The position numbers and the translations under genes were made by a program. 64,000 nt of DNA from positions 891,001 through 955,000 of the forward strand of contig NZ_LN879430.1 in assembly GCF_900070325.1 (NCBI RefSeq), read 5' to 3'. Under the pieces are notes generated by a model, which was given only the letters and a program-made list of their open reading frames with translations, had not been told where the DNA came from and searched no databases. Source of the stretch: Herbinix luporum. Its GTDB lineage: Bacteria > Bacillota > Clostridia > Lachnospirales > Lachnospiraceae. Every line of letters begins with the position of its first letter. Within the stretch, counting starts at the first letter, position 1. This document shows positions 28,911 through 37,684 of the stretch, in pieces.

Positions 28911-28941
28911 ATGGGTGGCAGATTGGCTGCCACCCATTTTT
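28911..28941 (+). terminator. Strong hairpin terminator between flgE and flbD
   Basis: An 11-bp perfect GC-rich stem ATGGGTGGCAG/CTGCCACCCAT (28911-28921 with 28927-28937), 5-nt loop, then TTTTT. It is among the best terminators in the window, yet flbD starts only 23 bp later with no space for a promoter. Confidence 0.88.
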
Positions 28942-28963
28942 AAAAGAGAGGATGGGGTATCCT

Positions 28964-29155
28964 GTGATTGAGGTTACAAGATTAAACGGAAAAAAATTAA
29001 CCGTAAATGCAGAATTGATTGAACGGGTGGAGGAATTACCGGATACAGTAATAACATTTACAACAGGAAATAAAATTATCGTAAAAGAAAGTAGACAAGA
29101 GGTAAAAAATTTAGTAATATTATACAAAAAGGAAGTTTTGTGTAGAGAATTGTAG
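28964..29155 (+). CDS. flbD: FlbD family flagellar protein
   Basis: Protein of 63 aa beginning MIEVTRLNGKKLTVN, the standard FlbD/SwrD start, with TVITFTTGNKIIVKES. In B. subtilis the equivalent SwrD (YlzI) raises motor power. GTG 28964 is preferred over ATG 28952, since the latter overlaps its would-be ribosome site and other family members start at this Val. It lies between flgE and motA, the usual place. Confidence 0.88.
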   Translation: MIEVTRLNGKKLTVNAELIERVEELPDTVITFTTGNKIIVKESRQEVKNLVILYKKEVLCREL

Positions 29156-29234
29156 AACAAAATAGATAATAAATATCTTTATTATAGATATAGCATAGGA
29201 TATTCGTAAATTACAAGGATGGAAGGTGGCAGAT

Positions 29235-30035
29235 TTGGATTTAGCGTCCATTTTAGGATTAGTATTATGTGCAGTAATAGTTATATTCGGTATTCTATGG
29301 GGGCAAGATGGACTGGCGGTTTTAGGTAATTTCTATGATGTTCCATCAATTTTAATTACCTTTGGTGGTGCCTTATGTTGTGTGCTTATTATGGCTCCCG
29401 ATTTGAAGACTTATCTAAGATACCTAAAAAGTTTTACTTTAATTTTAAAGGTACAGCTTTCTAATGAAGAAGAAACCATAAGGGAAATTATATCATTATC
29501 CAATATAGCCAGAAAAGAAGGACTTTTGGCACTGGAGGAAGCGGCCAATGGTATTGATGATGAATTTTTAAAAAAGGGAATTTTATTGATTGTAGACGGT
29601 ACAGATCCCGAGTTGGTAAGAAGTATTTTGGAAACAGAGTTAAATTGTATTGAAGATAGACATGCAGATGTGGTGGGTTTTTGGGATTCTTTAGCTTCTA
29701 TGGGACCTGCTTGGGGTATGATTGGTACCTTGATTGGTCTGATTAATATGCTTAAAGTTATGGATGACCCTAGTTCAATCGGACCTGCTATGGCAGTAGC
29801 CCTTATCACCACTTTCTATGGATCTATTTTAGCTAACTGGATATGTATTCCTATAGCAACAAAACTAAAATCCAAAAATGCCAGTGAAATTATGATAAAA
29901 GAACTAATGGTAGAAGGACTTTTATCTATTCAGGCAGGAGAAAACCCCAGAGTTATTGAAGAAAAATTAAAATCATTCTTATCTCCGTCACGTAGGGAAG
30001 CTTTTAAAGAAGAAGGCGGTGAGGAGATTGGCTAG
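29235..30035 (+). CDS. motA: Flagellar stator protein MotA
   Basis: Ion-channel subunit of the stator. Four membrane helices are visible (about residues 3-23, 33-52, 150-172 and 182-203); the conserved GPAWGMIGTLIGLINML and the cytoplasmic loop with EGLLALEEAANGI are typical. TTG 29235 (MDLASILGL) fits the ribosome site GGAAGGTGG (29221-29229); GTG 29226 lies inside it. 266 aa. It overlaps motB by 8 bp. Confidence 0.93.
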   Translation: MDLASILGLVLCAVIVIFGILWGQDGLAVLGNFYDVPSILITFGGALCCVLIMAPDLKTYLRYLKSFTLILKVQLSNEEETIREIISLSNIARKEGLLALEEAANGIDDEFLKKGILLIVDGTDPELVRSILETELNCIEDRHADVVGFWDSLASMGPAWGMIGTLIGLINMLKVMDDPSSIGPAMAVALITTFYGSILANWICIPIATKLKSKNASEIMIKELMVEGLLSIQAGENPRVIEEKLKSFLSPSRREAFKEEGGEEIG

Positions 30036-30837
30036 AAAAAGAAGGAAGGAAGCTCCCAGCGGGGGTAATGCTCCATGGCTTGCTACCTTTGCGGATTTGA
30101 TGAATCTGCTGTTATGTTTTTTTGTAATGTTATTTGCAATGTCTGACTTAAATGCTGAGAAGTTCCAAAACATAGCCATTTCTATGTCTAATTCCTTCGG
30201 CATATTTGACGGTGGTGGCAGTGCCTTAGATGAAGGACCCTTGATTTCATCCGGTATGTCCCAGCTTAGTAATTTGGGTGAATATTTTACCGGCACCTCA
30301 TCTGAAGAAGTCCAGTATGAAGGAGACTTGACAGAGGCTTATGAGCTTCTTAAGGAAAAAATGCAGGAAGTCTCCGGTGATATGTACAAGACCTTGGAAG
30401 AGTTACAGGGGCAATATAATTTAGGAGACTATGTGGAGCTTAGTATAGATCCGGAATTTAGATATGTCCAATTATCTATGAAAGGGTCTGTGCTTTTTGA
30501 ATCAGGCAAGGCTGATATTTTAGATGAAGCTAAGCCGGTTCTTGGAAAAATCGGAGATATCCTTAAAAATTTTGAAGGCTATATTATAGAAATAATCGGA
30601 CATACAGATAATGTGCCTATGGCTAGTCCGACTTTTAAGGATAATAATTGGCTTTCATCAGCCAGAGCCTTAAATGCCGCAGAATTTTTAATTAAAAATA
30701 ATAAGCTTGATCCCAAGCTGGTTAAATATTCAGGAAGAGGAGAATACGAACCGATTGCTGATAATAATACCGAAGAGGGAAGAGCAAAAAATCGTAGAAT
30801 AGAAATAAGAGTTTATAATGAATACAGTGGAAGATAG
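30028..30837 (+). CDS. motB: Flagellar stator protein MotB
   Basis: Peptidoglycan-anchored stator subunit. The single membrane helix near residues 20-40 contains the channel Asp (FADLMNLLLCFFVMLFAMS). The C-terminal OmpA-like domain (about residues 150-260) has IIGHTDNVPM, LSSARALNAAEFL and GRAKNRRIEIRV. Start TTG 30028 (MARKRRKEAPS) is preferred on ribosome spacing to AAGGCGGTG; GTG 30019 is the alternative. 269 aa. motAB sit inside the fla operon here, unlike B. subtilis. Confidence 0.93.
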   Translation: MARKRRKEAPSGGNAPWLATFADLMNLLLCFFVMLFAMSDLNAEKFQNIAISMSNSFGIFDGGGSALDEGPLISSGMSQLSNLGEYFTGTSSEEVQYEGDLTEAYELLKEKMQEVSGDMYKTLEELQGQYNLGDYVELSIDPEFRYVQLSMKGSVLFESGKADILDEAKPVLGKIGDILKNFEGYIIEIIGHTDNVPMASPTFKDNNWLSSARALNAAEFLIKNNKLDPKLVKYSGRGEYEPIADNNTEEGRAKNRRIEIRVYNEYSGR

Positions 30838-30865
30838 ACTAACCCAAAGAAAAGGGGAGAACTAA

Positions 30866-31378
30866 ATGAAGAAAAATATTTTAACAATTGTAATATTGGC
30901 TATGTGTTTTGTTAATATAGTTCTTTCAGCTATATTAATATTCGTCATGATACCTACTGCTAACAAATCAATAAGGCTGGTTAATAAAGTAGCCCAGATT
31001 ATTGATTTAGAATTGGAATCCCCGGAAACCTCCATGGAAAGTATTGATGTATCAGACATTGAAACATATATTTTTGAGGATAAACTGACATGTAGGCTTG
31101 CAAATAGCGGTGGTAAAGATTATTATGCAGTAATATATCTGACATTATCATTAAATAAAACCCATGATGATTATTCAAAGCTTCAACCATATATATCACA
31201 ATATGAAGGCTATATTAAAGAAATTGTTACCGATGAATTTGCTAAGGTTACTAAGGATGAAGTCATGATTATGAAAGATAAGGTAAGAGACCAAGTTTTA
31301 CTGCGACTTCATGATCTTTTTCAATCAGACTTTATATTAAATATTTCTTTTGGTAATATTGTAACAGGTACTTATTAA
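30866..31378 (+). CDS. fliL: Flagellar basal body-associated protein FliL
   Basis: Single-pass inner membrane protein that forms a ring around stators. It has an N-terminal membrane helix (ILTIVILAMCFVNIVLSAILIF, split about residues 5-27), a short linker and an extracellular SPFH-like domain with VIYLTLSLNK and VRDQVLLRL. 170 aa. ATG follows AAAGGGGAGAACTAA. Confidence 0.9.
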   Translation: MKKNILTIVILAMCFVNIVLSAILIFVMIPTANKSIRLVNKVAQIIDLELESPETSMESIDVSDIETYIFEDKLTCRLANSGGKDYYAVIYLTLSLNKTHDDYSKLQPYISQYEGYIKEIVTDEFAKVTKDEVMIMKDKVRDQVLLRLHDLFQSDFILNISFGNIVTGTY

Positions 31379-31463
31379 TTTCTTGTTAATTAGTTATGAA
31401 GAAAAATGATGATTTTATTAAGAATTTGTGTTATTATGGGTGTAGAAGCTAGGAGGTATGAAC

Positions 31464-32444
31464 ATGGGCGATGTCTTATCCCAAAATGAGATAGATAATC
31501 TGCTGGCTGCATTAAGTAGTGGCGAATTAGATGCAGAAGAGTTTAAGCGAACTAACGAGAAACATATAAAAACATATGATTTTGCAAGACCGTCCAAGTT
31601 TTCGAAAGAACACCTAAGGACACTTAACATAATATTTGAACATTATGGAAGGCTTTTGTCCACTAATCTTCCGGCATATCTTAGGAAGAATGTGCAAGTA
31701 GAGGTTATTAATTCAGAAGCGGTCACATATTCGGAGTTTACTAACGCCCTATCAAATCCGGTATTATTGGGCATAATAGATTTTTCACCCTTAGATGGAA
31801 ATATAATTATTGAAATGTCTAATAATCTTGGTTATGCTATAATTGATAGGATGCTTGGAGGTGGAGGATATCCACTGGAAAAAAATCGGGACTTTTCTGA
31901 GATTGAACTTACCTTAATCGAACGGATATTTAATGTATGTACTAACTTGCTTAGGGAACCTTGGGCCAATGTAATAGGAATTGAACCAAGACTTATTCGA
32001 ATTGAGACTAATTCACAGTTTGCACAGATTATATCTCCAAGTGAGATGATTTCTATAGTGACATTAATGATAAAAATTGGTGGCATTGAAGGGATGATGA
32101 ATATATGTCTCCCCTATGTATGCTTAGAAAAGGTAATTGATAAACTTAATACCAAGTATTGGTATTCGACAATGAAATCAAGCGACAATTCAACCTATAA
32201 AGATCTAATAGAAGTCGCAATATCTAAAGCAAATATTCCGCTAAGAGCTGTATTGGGAAAAAGTACAATATCAGTCAGTGATTTTATGAACATGCAACGG
32301 GGTGATATCATTAAGCTTGATTCTAAAGTAGATGATGAAATAACCGTTTATGTAGGAAACTTAAATAAATTCACTGCACTTCCTGGAGCTTATTCGGGTT
32401 CATATGCGGTTAAAATTTCATCAATTATTCGAGGAGAGGAGTAA
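31464..32444 (+). CDS. fliM: Flagellar motor switch protein FliM
   Basis: C-ring protein that binds CheY-P. The N-terminal CheY-binding peptide VLSQNEIDNLLAAL (residues 4-17) is followed by a CheC-like middle domain (GGGGYPLEKNRDFSEIELTLIE) and a C-terminal SpoA domain (LRAVLGKSTISVSDFMNMQRGD). ATG 31464 is chosen because ATG 31458 overlaps AGGAGGT. 326 aa. Confidence 0.95.
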   Translation: MGDVLSQNEIDNLLAALSSGELDAEEFKRTNEKHIKTYDFARPSKFSKEHLRTLNIIFEHYGRLLSTNLPAYLRKNVQVEVINSEAVTYSEFTNALSNPVLLGIIDFSPLDGNIIIEMSNNLGYAIIDRMLGGGGYPLEKNRDFSEIELTLIERIFNVCTNLLREPWANVIGIEPRLIRIETNSQFAQIISPSEMISIVTLMIKIGGIEGMMNICLPYVCLEKVIDKLNTKYWYSTMKSSDNSTYKDLIEVAISKANIPLRAVLGKSTISVSDFMNMQRGDIIKLDSKVDDEITVYVGNLNKFTALPGAYSGSYAVKISSIIRGEE

Positions 32445-32450
32445 CAGGCT

Positions 32451-33638
32451 ATGGATGGAATGTTATCCCAAGAAGAGATAAATGCCCTACTGAGAGATTT
32501 AGGAGCAGATGGAGCAGATAATCAAGAGAATGTGATTACAGAGCATTTAACAGATGCTGAAAAAGATGCAATAGGTGAAATATCAAATATCAGTATGGGA
32601 ACAGCCGCAACAACTCTTTTTTCCTTAGTAAATCAAAAAGTCGTTATAACCACTCCTGTTGTAGAATATGCCACGTGGGAGGACATCACTAAAAGTTATG
32701 ACAGGCCCTGTGTTTTTATTCAAATTTATTATTCAGATGGTTTAGACGGCAATAATATATTGATATTAAAGGAAAAGGATGTAAAGGTTATTACTGATTT
32801 AATGATGGGTGGTGATGGTACCAATATTGACGGGAAATTATCAGACCTTCACTTAAGTGCTATAAGCGAAGCAATGAACCAGATGATGGGGTCGGCAGCC
32901 ACTTCAATTTCATCAATGTTAAATAAGAGAGTAAATATTTCACCTCCTTCAGCTAACATTGTAGAAATGAATGAAAATATAAATGGTGAAAATATAGCAG
33001 AGTTTCTAAAACAACCTTTTGTTAAAGTATCTTTTAATATGGTGATAGGGGATTTGGTAGATAGCGTTCTAATGCAGTTGTATCCCTTTGAGTTTGCAAG
33101 AAATCTATATAAGGAATTTATCAGTGCCAATTCCATGGAAACAGAAGCTGAACCTATAGAAACAGATACAGAAACTGTAACTGTTCAGAGGGAAGAACCT
33201 AGGGAAGAACCTAATGCAGCAACATCATTTGCCGGCGAAACACCTCAAAACATGCAGACAAATATACCATATATGAATCAAAATCAATCAAATATGAATT
33301 CGAACTCTCCATATATGCGGCAACTGGTTCAAGATATAAACGTACAGCCTGCGCAGTTTGCTCCATTTACACCATTAACACAAAGCAGTGTTACGCCTGA
33401 GAATATAGATTTACTTATGGATGTACCTTTAGAGGTTACAGTAGAACTTGGTAGGACAAGCAAATCTATAAAAGAAATTCTTGACTTTGCACCGGGAACT
33501 ATAATAGAGCTAAATAGAATGGCTGGAGAACCTATAGATGTCCTAGTCAACGGTAAATTCGTTGCAAAGGGTGAAGTTGTAGTAATGGAAGAAGCCTTTG
33601 GCATCAGGGTTACAGAAATCATTAAGCAAAAACAGTAA
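32451..33638 (+). CDS. fliY: Flagellar switch/CheY-P phosphatase FliY
   Basis: C-ring protein replacing FliN in Firmicutes. It has a FliM-like N-terminal peptide (MLSQEEINALLRDL), a CheC-type domain with two intact phosphatase motifs (Glu43/Asn46 in EISN and Glu140/Asn143 in EAMN), a Met/Asn/Gln-rich linker (about residues 235-310) and a C-terminal FliN/SpoA domain (PLEVTVELGRTSKSIKEILDF). 395 aa. It should remove phosphate from CheY at the motor. Confidence 0.95.
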   Translation: MDGMLSQEEINALLRDLGADGADNQENVITEHLTDAEKDAIGEISNISMGTAATTLFSLVNQKVVITTPVVEYATWEDITKSYDRPCVFIQIYYSDGLDGNNILILKEKDVKVITDLMMGGDGTNIDGKLSDLHLSAISEAMNQMMGSAATSISSMLNKRVNISPPSANIVEMNENINGENIAEFLKQPFVKVSFNMVIGDLVDSVLMQLYPFEFARNLYKEFISANSMETEAEPIETDTETVTVQREEPREEPNAATSFAGETPQNMQTNIPYMNQNQSNMNSNSPYMRQLVQDINVQPAQFAPFTPLTQSSVTPENIDLLMDVPLEVTVELGRTSKSIKEILDFAPGTIIELNRMAGEPIDVLVNGKFVAKGEVVVMEEAFGIRVTEIIKQKQ

Positions 33639-33666
33639 AATAATACATTATGATAGGAGATATGAT

Positions 33667-34029
33667 ATGGCGAAAAGTATATTAATCTGTGATGATGCAG
33701 CATTTATGAGAATGATGATTAAAGATATTTTGGTGAAAAATGGTTATAGTATTGCAGGAGAAGCCGAAAACGGTCTTAAGGCTATTGATAAGTATACTGA
33801 AACGAAACCTGATTTAGTTATGATGGACATAACTATGCCTGAAATGGACGGTATACAAGCACTGAAAAAAATAAAGGAACTTGATCCATCCGCTAATGTA
33901 ATTATGTGTTCAGCGATGGGACAGCAGGCAATGGTAATAGAGTCTATTCAATCAGGAGCTAAGGACTTTATTGTAAAGCCATTCCAAGCTGAAAGAGTAC
34001 TTGAGGCGGTTAAGAAGGTTGTAGGTTAA
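33667..34029 (+). CDS. cheY: Chemotaxis response regulator CheY
   Basis: Single receiver domain of 120 aa that carries the signal from CheA to the switch. Acid pocket Asp9/Asp10, phospho-acceptor Asp54 (VMMDITMPEMDG), Ser in IMCSAMGQ and Lys in FIVKPF are all present. ATG 33667 follows TAGGAG; a longer frame reading back into fliY has no ribosome site. It is placed among switch genes, as in B. subtilis. Confidence 0.96.
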   Translation: MAKSILICDDAAFMRMMIKDILVKNGYSIAGEAENGLKAIDKYTETKPDLVMMDITMPEMDGIQALKKIKELDPSANVIMCSAMGQQAMVIESIQSGAKDFIVKPFQAERVLEAVKKVVG

Positions 34030-34034
34030 TTAGA

Positions 34035-34475
34035 ATGCTGATCAAGAAAATGGTCGTCGTATTGCAAAGTACCTCAGATGAAGAAATAATAAATATGATT
34101 AATAATACCACAAGCAAGGCCATGCCCGAGAAACATTCCACCTTGGATAATTTTTTGCAATTGCTTGGCCTATGCTTGTTATTAGTGATTATTTTGCTTG
34201 CTGCTTATTTTACATCCCGCCTTGTTGGAAAATACAAGCTAGGGCAATTAAAAAATAGTAATTTTGAAATTATCGAAGTTTATAGAATTAGCACTAATAA
34301 GATGTTGCAATTAGTTAAGATTGGCAGCAAATATGTAGTTTTAGGTATTTCCAAAGATCAAATCACCTATATTACAGAACTGGAAGAAGATGATGTCTTA
34401 TTCCAGGAAATTAGGGAGATAGACAAGCAAAGTTTCTCTCAAATATTACAAAAATTTAAGGGCAATAAAGAGTAA
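34035..34475 (+). CDS. fliO: Flagellar biosynthesis protein FliO
   Basis: Small single-pass export-gate assembly factor (FliO/FliZ type). Membrane helix at about residues 41-62 (LQLLGLCLLLVIILLAAYF), then the conserved cytoplasmic beta segment NFEIIEVYRISTNKMLQLVKIGSKYVVLGIS. 146 aa. The ribosome site before ATG 34035 is weak, six bases after the cheY stop; ATG 34050 is possible. Confidence 0.85.
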   Translation: MLIKKMVVVLQSTSDEEIINMINNTTSKAMPEKHSTLDNFLQLLGLCLLLVIILLAAYFTSRLVGKYKLGQLKNSNFEIIEVYRISTNKMLQLVKIGSKYVVLGISKDQITYITELEEDDVLFQEIREIDKQSFSQILQKFKGNKE

Positions 34476-34487
34476 AGGTTGGTATCC

Positions 34488-35339
34488 ATGATTGCATCAG
34501 AATTAAAAGGTATTGGGATAAGAATGGCTATTGCTTTGGTTTTATTTGTTAGCGGAGTGGTGTTCTTATCCAATGTAAAAGAGGTATCGGCTGCAAATAT
34601 TGGGGATACCATTACAACTGATGATACAGAAAAAGAGGTTCAAGAAGGTAATAATATAAGCGGCACATTAGGGCCTTTGGAATTTACCCTTAGTACAGAT
34701 GAGGATGAGAAAAGTCTATCATCTACTTTGCAAATTCTTATGGTTTTAACCGTAATTACTTTAGCTCCTTCTATCTTAATTATGGTAACCTCTTTTACAA
34801 GGATTATTATAGTACTACATTTTGTAAGGTCGGCCCTAGGTACTCAGTCGACGCCGCCGAACCAGATTCTTGTTAGTCTGGCATTATTTTTAACATTTTT
34901 CATTATGTCTCCGGTAATAACTAAGGTAAATACACAGGCTATACAGCCCCTATCCCGGGGAGAAATTTCACAGAAAGAAGCCTTTGAAACCGGAGTTGCC
35001 CCTATTAGGACTTTTATGTTGGAACAAACTGATGTTAAGGATTTAAGATTATTTATGGATATTGCAGGAATTGATACGGTTGATACCGTTGAGGAAATAC
35101 CCTTAACTGTCATAATACCCTCCTTTATCATCAGTGAACTTCGTAAAGCATTTATAATAGGTTTTTTAATATATATACCATTTATAGTTATAGATATGGT
35201 AGTAGCATCTACCTTAATGTCCATGGGTATGATGATGCTGCCACCTACAATGATTTCTATGCCCTTTAAAATACTGTTATTTATTATAGCAGATGGCTGG
35301 AATCTAATTATAGGGCAATTGGTTAAGACATTCTATTAG
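34488..35339 (+). CDS. fliP: Flagellar export gate protein FliP
   Basis: Core export-gate pore subunit. It has a cleavable signal sequence (to about VSAA, residue 37), then four membrane helices with the signatures TSFTRIIIVLHFVRSALGTQ, TPPNQILVSLALFLTFF and PFKILLFIIADGWNLIIGQL. ATG 34488 follows AAAGGTTGG. 283 aa. Confidence 0.95.
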   Translation: MIASELKGIGIRMAIALVLFVSGVVFLSNVKEVSAANIGDTITTDDTEKEVQEGNNISGTLGPLEFTLSTDEDEKSLSSTLQILMVLTVITLAPSILIMVTSFTRIIIVLHFVRSALGTQSTPPNQILVSLALFLTFFIMSPVITKVNTQAIQPLSRGEISQKEAFETGVAPIRTFMLEQTDVKDLRLFMDIAGIDTVDTVEEIPLTVIIPSFIISELRKAFIIGFLIYIPFIVIDMVVASTLMSMGMMMLPPTMISMPFKILLFIIADGWNLIIGQLVKTFY

Positions 35340-35366
35340 CAAGCAGACATTGAAGGGAGATTAGCA

Positions 35367-35642
35367 ATGAGTGAAAATATTGTAATAGATATTGCCAGGG
35401 AAGCTATATTTTTAATTATTAAGGTAGCAGCCCCAGTGTTGATAGTCTCCTTAGTGGTAGGTCTGGTTGTAAGTATATTGCAGACAGTGACATCTATTCA
35501 GGAACAAACCCTCACATTTGTACCTAAACTGATTGCAATTCTTCTGGTTACCTTGTTATTTGGTAATTGGATGCTTACATCTATCAAAGAATTTATGCAG
35601 GAACTATTTATGAATTTTAGTTATTATATTAAGGCCATATGA
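35367..35642 (+). CDS. fliQ: Flagellar export gate protein FliQ
   Basis: Two-helix gate subunit of 91 aa with SLVVGLVVSILQTVTSIQEQ and LTFVPKLIAILLVTLLFGNWM, the family hallmark. Start follows GAAGGGAGATTAGCA. Its stop overlaps the fliR start (ATGA). Confidence 0.95.
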   Translation: MSENIVIDIAREAIFLIIKVAAPVLIVSLVVGLVVSILQTVTSIQEQTLTFVPKLIAILLVTLLFGNWMLTSIKEFMQELFMNFSYYIKAI

Positions 35643-36406
35643 CATTCAAATTAGAAAATTTTGAAATATTTTATTTAATACTTGTGAGGATCAGTGGATT
35701 TATCTACACGGCGCCCTTATTTTCATTAAGGAATATTCCATTTAGGGTCAAGGCAGGGCTCTCCATATTTATATCATTTATATTATTTTTTACTTTACCG
35801 GTATCTGCACCAGAGTATAATGGGGTCATTGAATTTGCAATACTAGTTGTTAAAGAAGCAATAGCCGGTGCCCTAATGGGTCTTTTTTCTAATATTGCTT
35901 ACCATATTTTGTCCTTTGCGGGGCAGATTATAGATATGGAAATCGGTTTTTCGATGATAAATCAACTAGATCCCTTAACAAATGTCAGTACTACTATTAC
36001 AGCTAATTTATATGGATATCTGGTTCTGCTTATGATGGTTGCTACTAATCTGCACCATTATATTATTAAGGCGGTTGTAGATTCATATAAAGTAATAGGC
36101 TTAGGCCAGGCTGTATTTCAAGCTGATATGTATCGACTGATGCTGCGTTTTATAATAGACTATTTTATTATAGGAATGAGGATTGTGCTTCCTATATTTG
36201 CAGCTATATTGGTTGTTAATACGGTTTTAGGTATATTGGCAAAGGCAGCACCTCAGATGAATATGTTTGTTATCGGTATGCAACTAAAGGTATTAGTCGG
36301 ACTTTTCGTTTTATACTTAATAATGGCTTTTGTACCCTCGGTTGCAGACTATATATTTAATGAAATGATGGAACTGCTTAGGGCAGTAATTGGTATGATG
36401 CAATGA
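35639..36406 (+). CDS. fliR: Flagellar export gate protein FliR
   Basis: Polytopic gate protein of 255 aa with about six membrane helices; conserved elements include RISGFIYTAPLFSLRNIP and GQIIDMEIGFSMINQLDPLT. Joined by 4-bp ATGA overlaps to both fliQ and flhB, indicating translational coupling of the gate genes. Confidence 0.94.
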   Translation: MTFKLENFEIFYLILVRISGFIYTAPLFSLRNIPFRVKAGLSIFISFILFFTLPVSAPEYNGVIEFAILVVKEAIAGALMGLFSNIAYHILSFAGQIIDMEIGFSMINQLDPLTNVSTTITANLYGYLVLLMMVATNLHHYIIKAVVDSYKVIGLGQAVFQADMYRLMLRFIIDYFIIGMRIVLPIFAAILVVNTVLGILAKAAPQMNMFVIGMQLKVLVGLFVLYLIMAFVPSVADYIFNEMMELLRAVIGMMQ

Positions 36407-37563
36407 TAGGGATGGATTGGGAGGATTCTTTGAAGCAGGATTGGAATAAAGACAAAGAAGGGCAGGGTTACTTGCTTCCTTATCGCCTACAATTTTTTGC
36501 TGAAGGGGCTGATAAGACAGAACAACCCACTGCAAAGAAGCTTAGAGATGCAAGGAAAGAAGGACAAGTAGCAAGAAGTAAGGAACTTACTACTGCCACT
36601 GAATTAGTAGCTTTATTCTTAGCTTTAAAAGTTTTCGTATCTTATATGGGAGAAAAATTTATTGAAAATTTTAAAAGGTCATTTCAGAATATAGAAAAAA
36701 TGTTGGAGGGGGAGTTTACCCCTATGATGGCGGAAGGAATTCTAAGAGATTCTATTATAAGAATAATAGTGATTTGCCTTCCCATATTTGCTATAGCAGT
36801 GACAGTGGCCTTTACAGTAGTTTTATATCAGGTAAAATGGAAAGTTTCAGGCCAAATTATAAAACCAAAATTTAGTAAACTAAATCCGGTTAGTGGTTTT
36901 AAAAAGATTTTTTCAAAGGATAAAGTATTTGATTTGTTTGTGGAAGTTATAAAAATAGTTTTAATTGCTTATACAGCCTATAATACACTGAAATCCGAAT
37001 GGAATACTCTTTTTATTTTATACGATATAAGCCTGTTTCAGGCAGTTGGTCTGATTGGCAAGCTGGTAATTGATCTGGGACTAAAAATCAGTATGATTTT
37101 TTTAATTATAGGTCTCGGAGATTATATGTATCAGAAATTTAAATTTAAAAAAGATATGATGATGACTAAACAAGAAGTTAAGGATGAATTTAAACAGTCT
37201 GAAGGGGATCCCCAGGTTAAAAGAAAAATTCGAAGTAAGATGATGGAGGTATCCCAAAGAAGAATGATGCAACAACTTCCCCAGGCTGATGTTGTTATAA
37301 CAAACCCTACACACTTAGCAGCGGCTATCAAGTATGATAAGGAGACTTCTGAGGCTCCAATTCTTTTAGCTAAAGGTGCCGACTATATAGCTATTAAAAT
37401 TAAAGAAGTTGCTAAGGAACACCAGATTGAGATTGTAGAAAATAAGCCTTTAGCAAGAATGCTGTATTATAATGTAGAGGTAGGTTCAGAAATTCCTCCT
37501 GAGTTGTATCAGATGACAGCAGAAGTCCTTGCTTATGTATATAAGCTTAAAGGTAAAATATAA
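36403..37563 (+). CDS. flhB: Flagellar export switch protein FlhB
   Basis: Controls the change from hook to filament export through self-cleavage. The cleavage site N301-P302-T303-H304 (VVITNPTHLAAAIKYD) is intact. Four membrane helices lie in residues 65-240. A 37-residue N-terminal extension (ending RLQFFAEGADKTEQPT) precedes the canonical start, seen in other clostridia. 386 aa. A 121-bp AT-rich gap with a short weak hairpin separates it from flhA. Confidence 0.95.
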   Translation: MIGMDWEDSLKQDWNKDKEGQGYLLPYRLQFFAEGADKTEQPTAKKLRDARKEGQVARSKELTTATELVALFLALKVFVSYMGEKFIENFKRSFQNIEKMLEGEFTPMMAEGILRDSIIRIIVICLPIFAIAVTVAFTVVLYQVKWKVSGQIIKPKFSKLNPVSGFKKIFSKDKVFDLFVEVIKIVLIAYTAYNTLKSEWNTLFILYDISLFQAVGLIGKLVIDLGLKISMIFLIIGLGDYMYQKFKFKKDMMMTKQEVKDEFKQSEGDPQVKRKIRSKMMEVSQRRMMQQLPQADVVITNPTHLAAAIKYDKETSEAPILLAKGADYIAIKIKEVAKEHQIEIVENKPLARMLYYNVEVGSEIPPELYQMTAEVLAYVYKLKGKI

Positions 37564-37684
37564 ACAAGTTATATAAAATAAATAATTATAATAAATTTAA
37601 ACTTTAATAAAGAAATTACTGCTGAAATAATTTCGGCTTTGATTAATAGACAAATTATTAGCAGAAAGGTATGGGAGACTTGAA

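Noticed and set aside
33598-33666. Longer CheY starting inside fliY
   Set aside because: No ribosome site for the upstream start; the ATG at 33667 gives the standard 120-residue receiver.
37564-37684. Terminator between flhB and flhA
   Set aside because: The only hairpin has a 7-bp AU-rich stem with a 3-nt loop and no U-tract; too weak to call.
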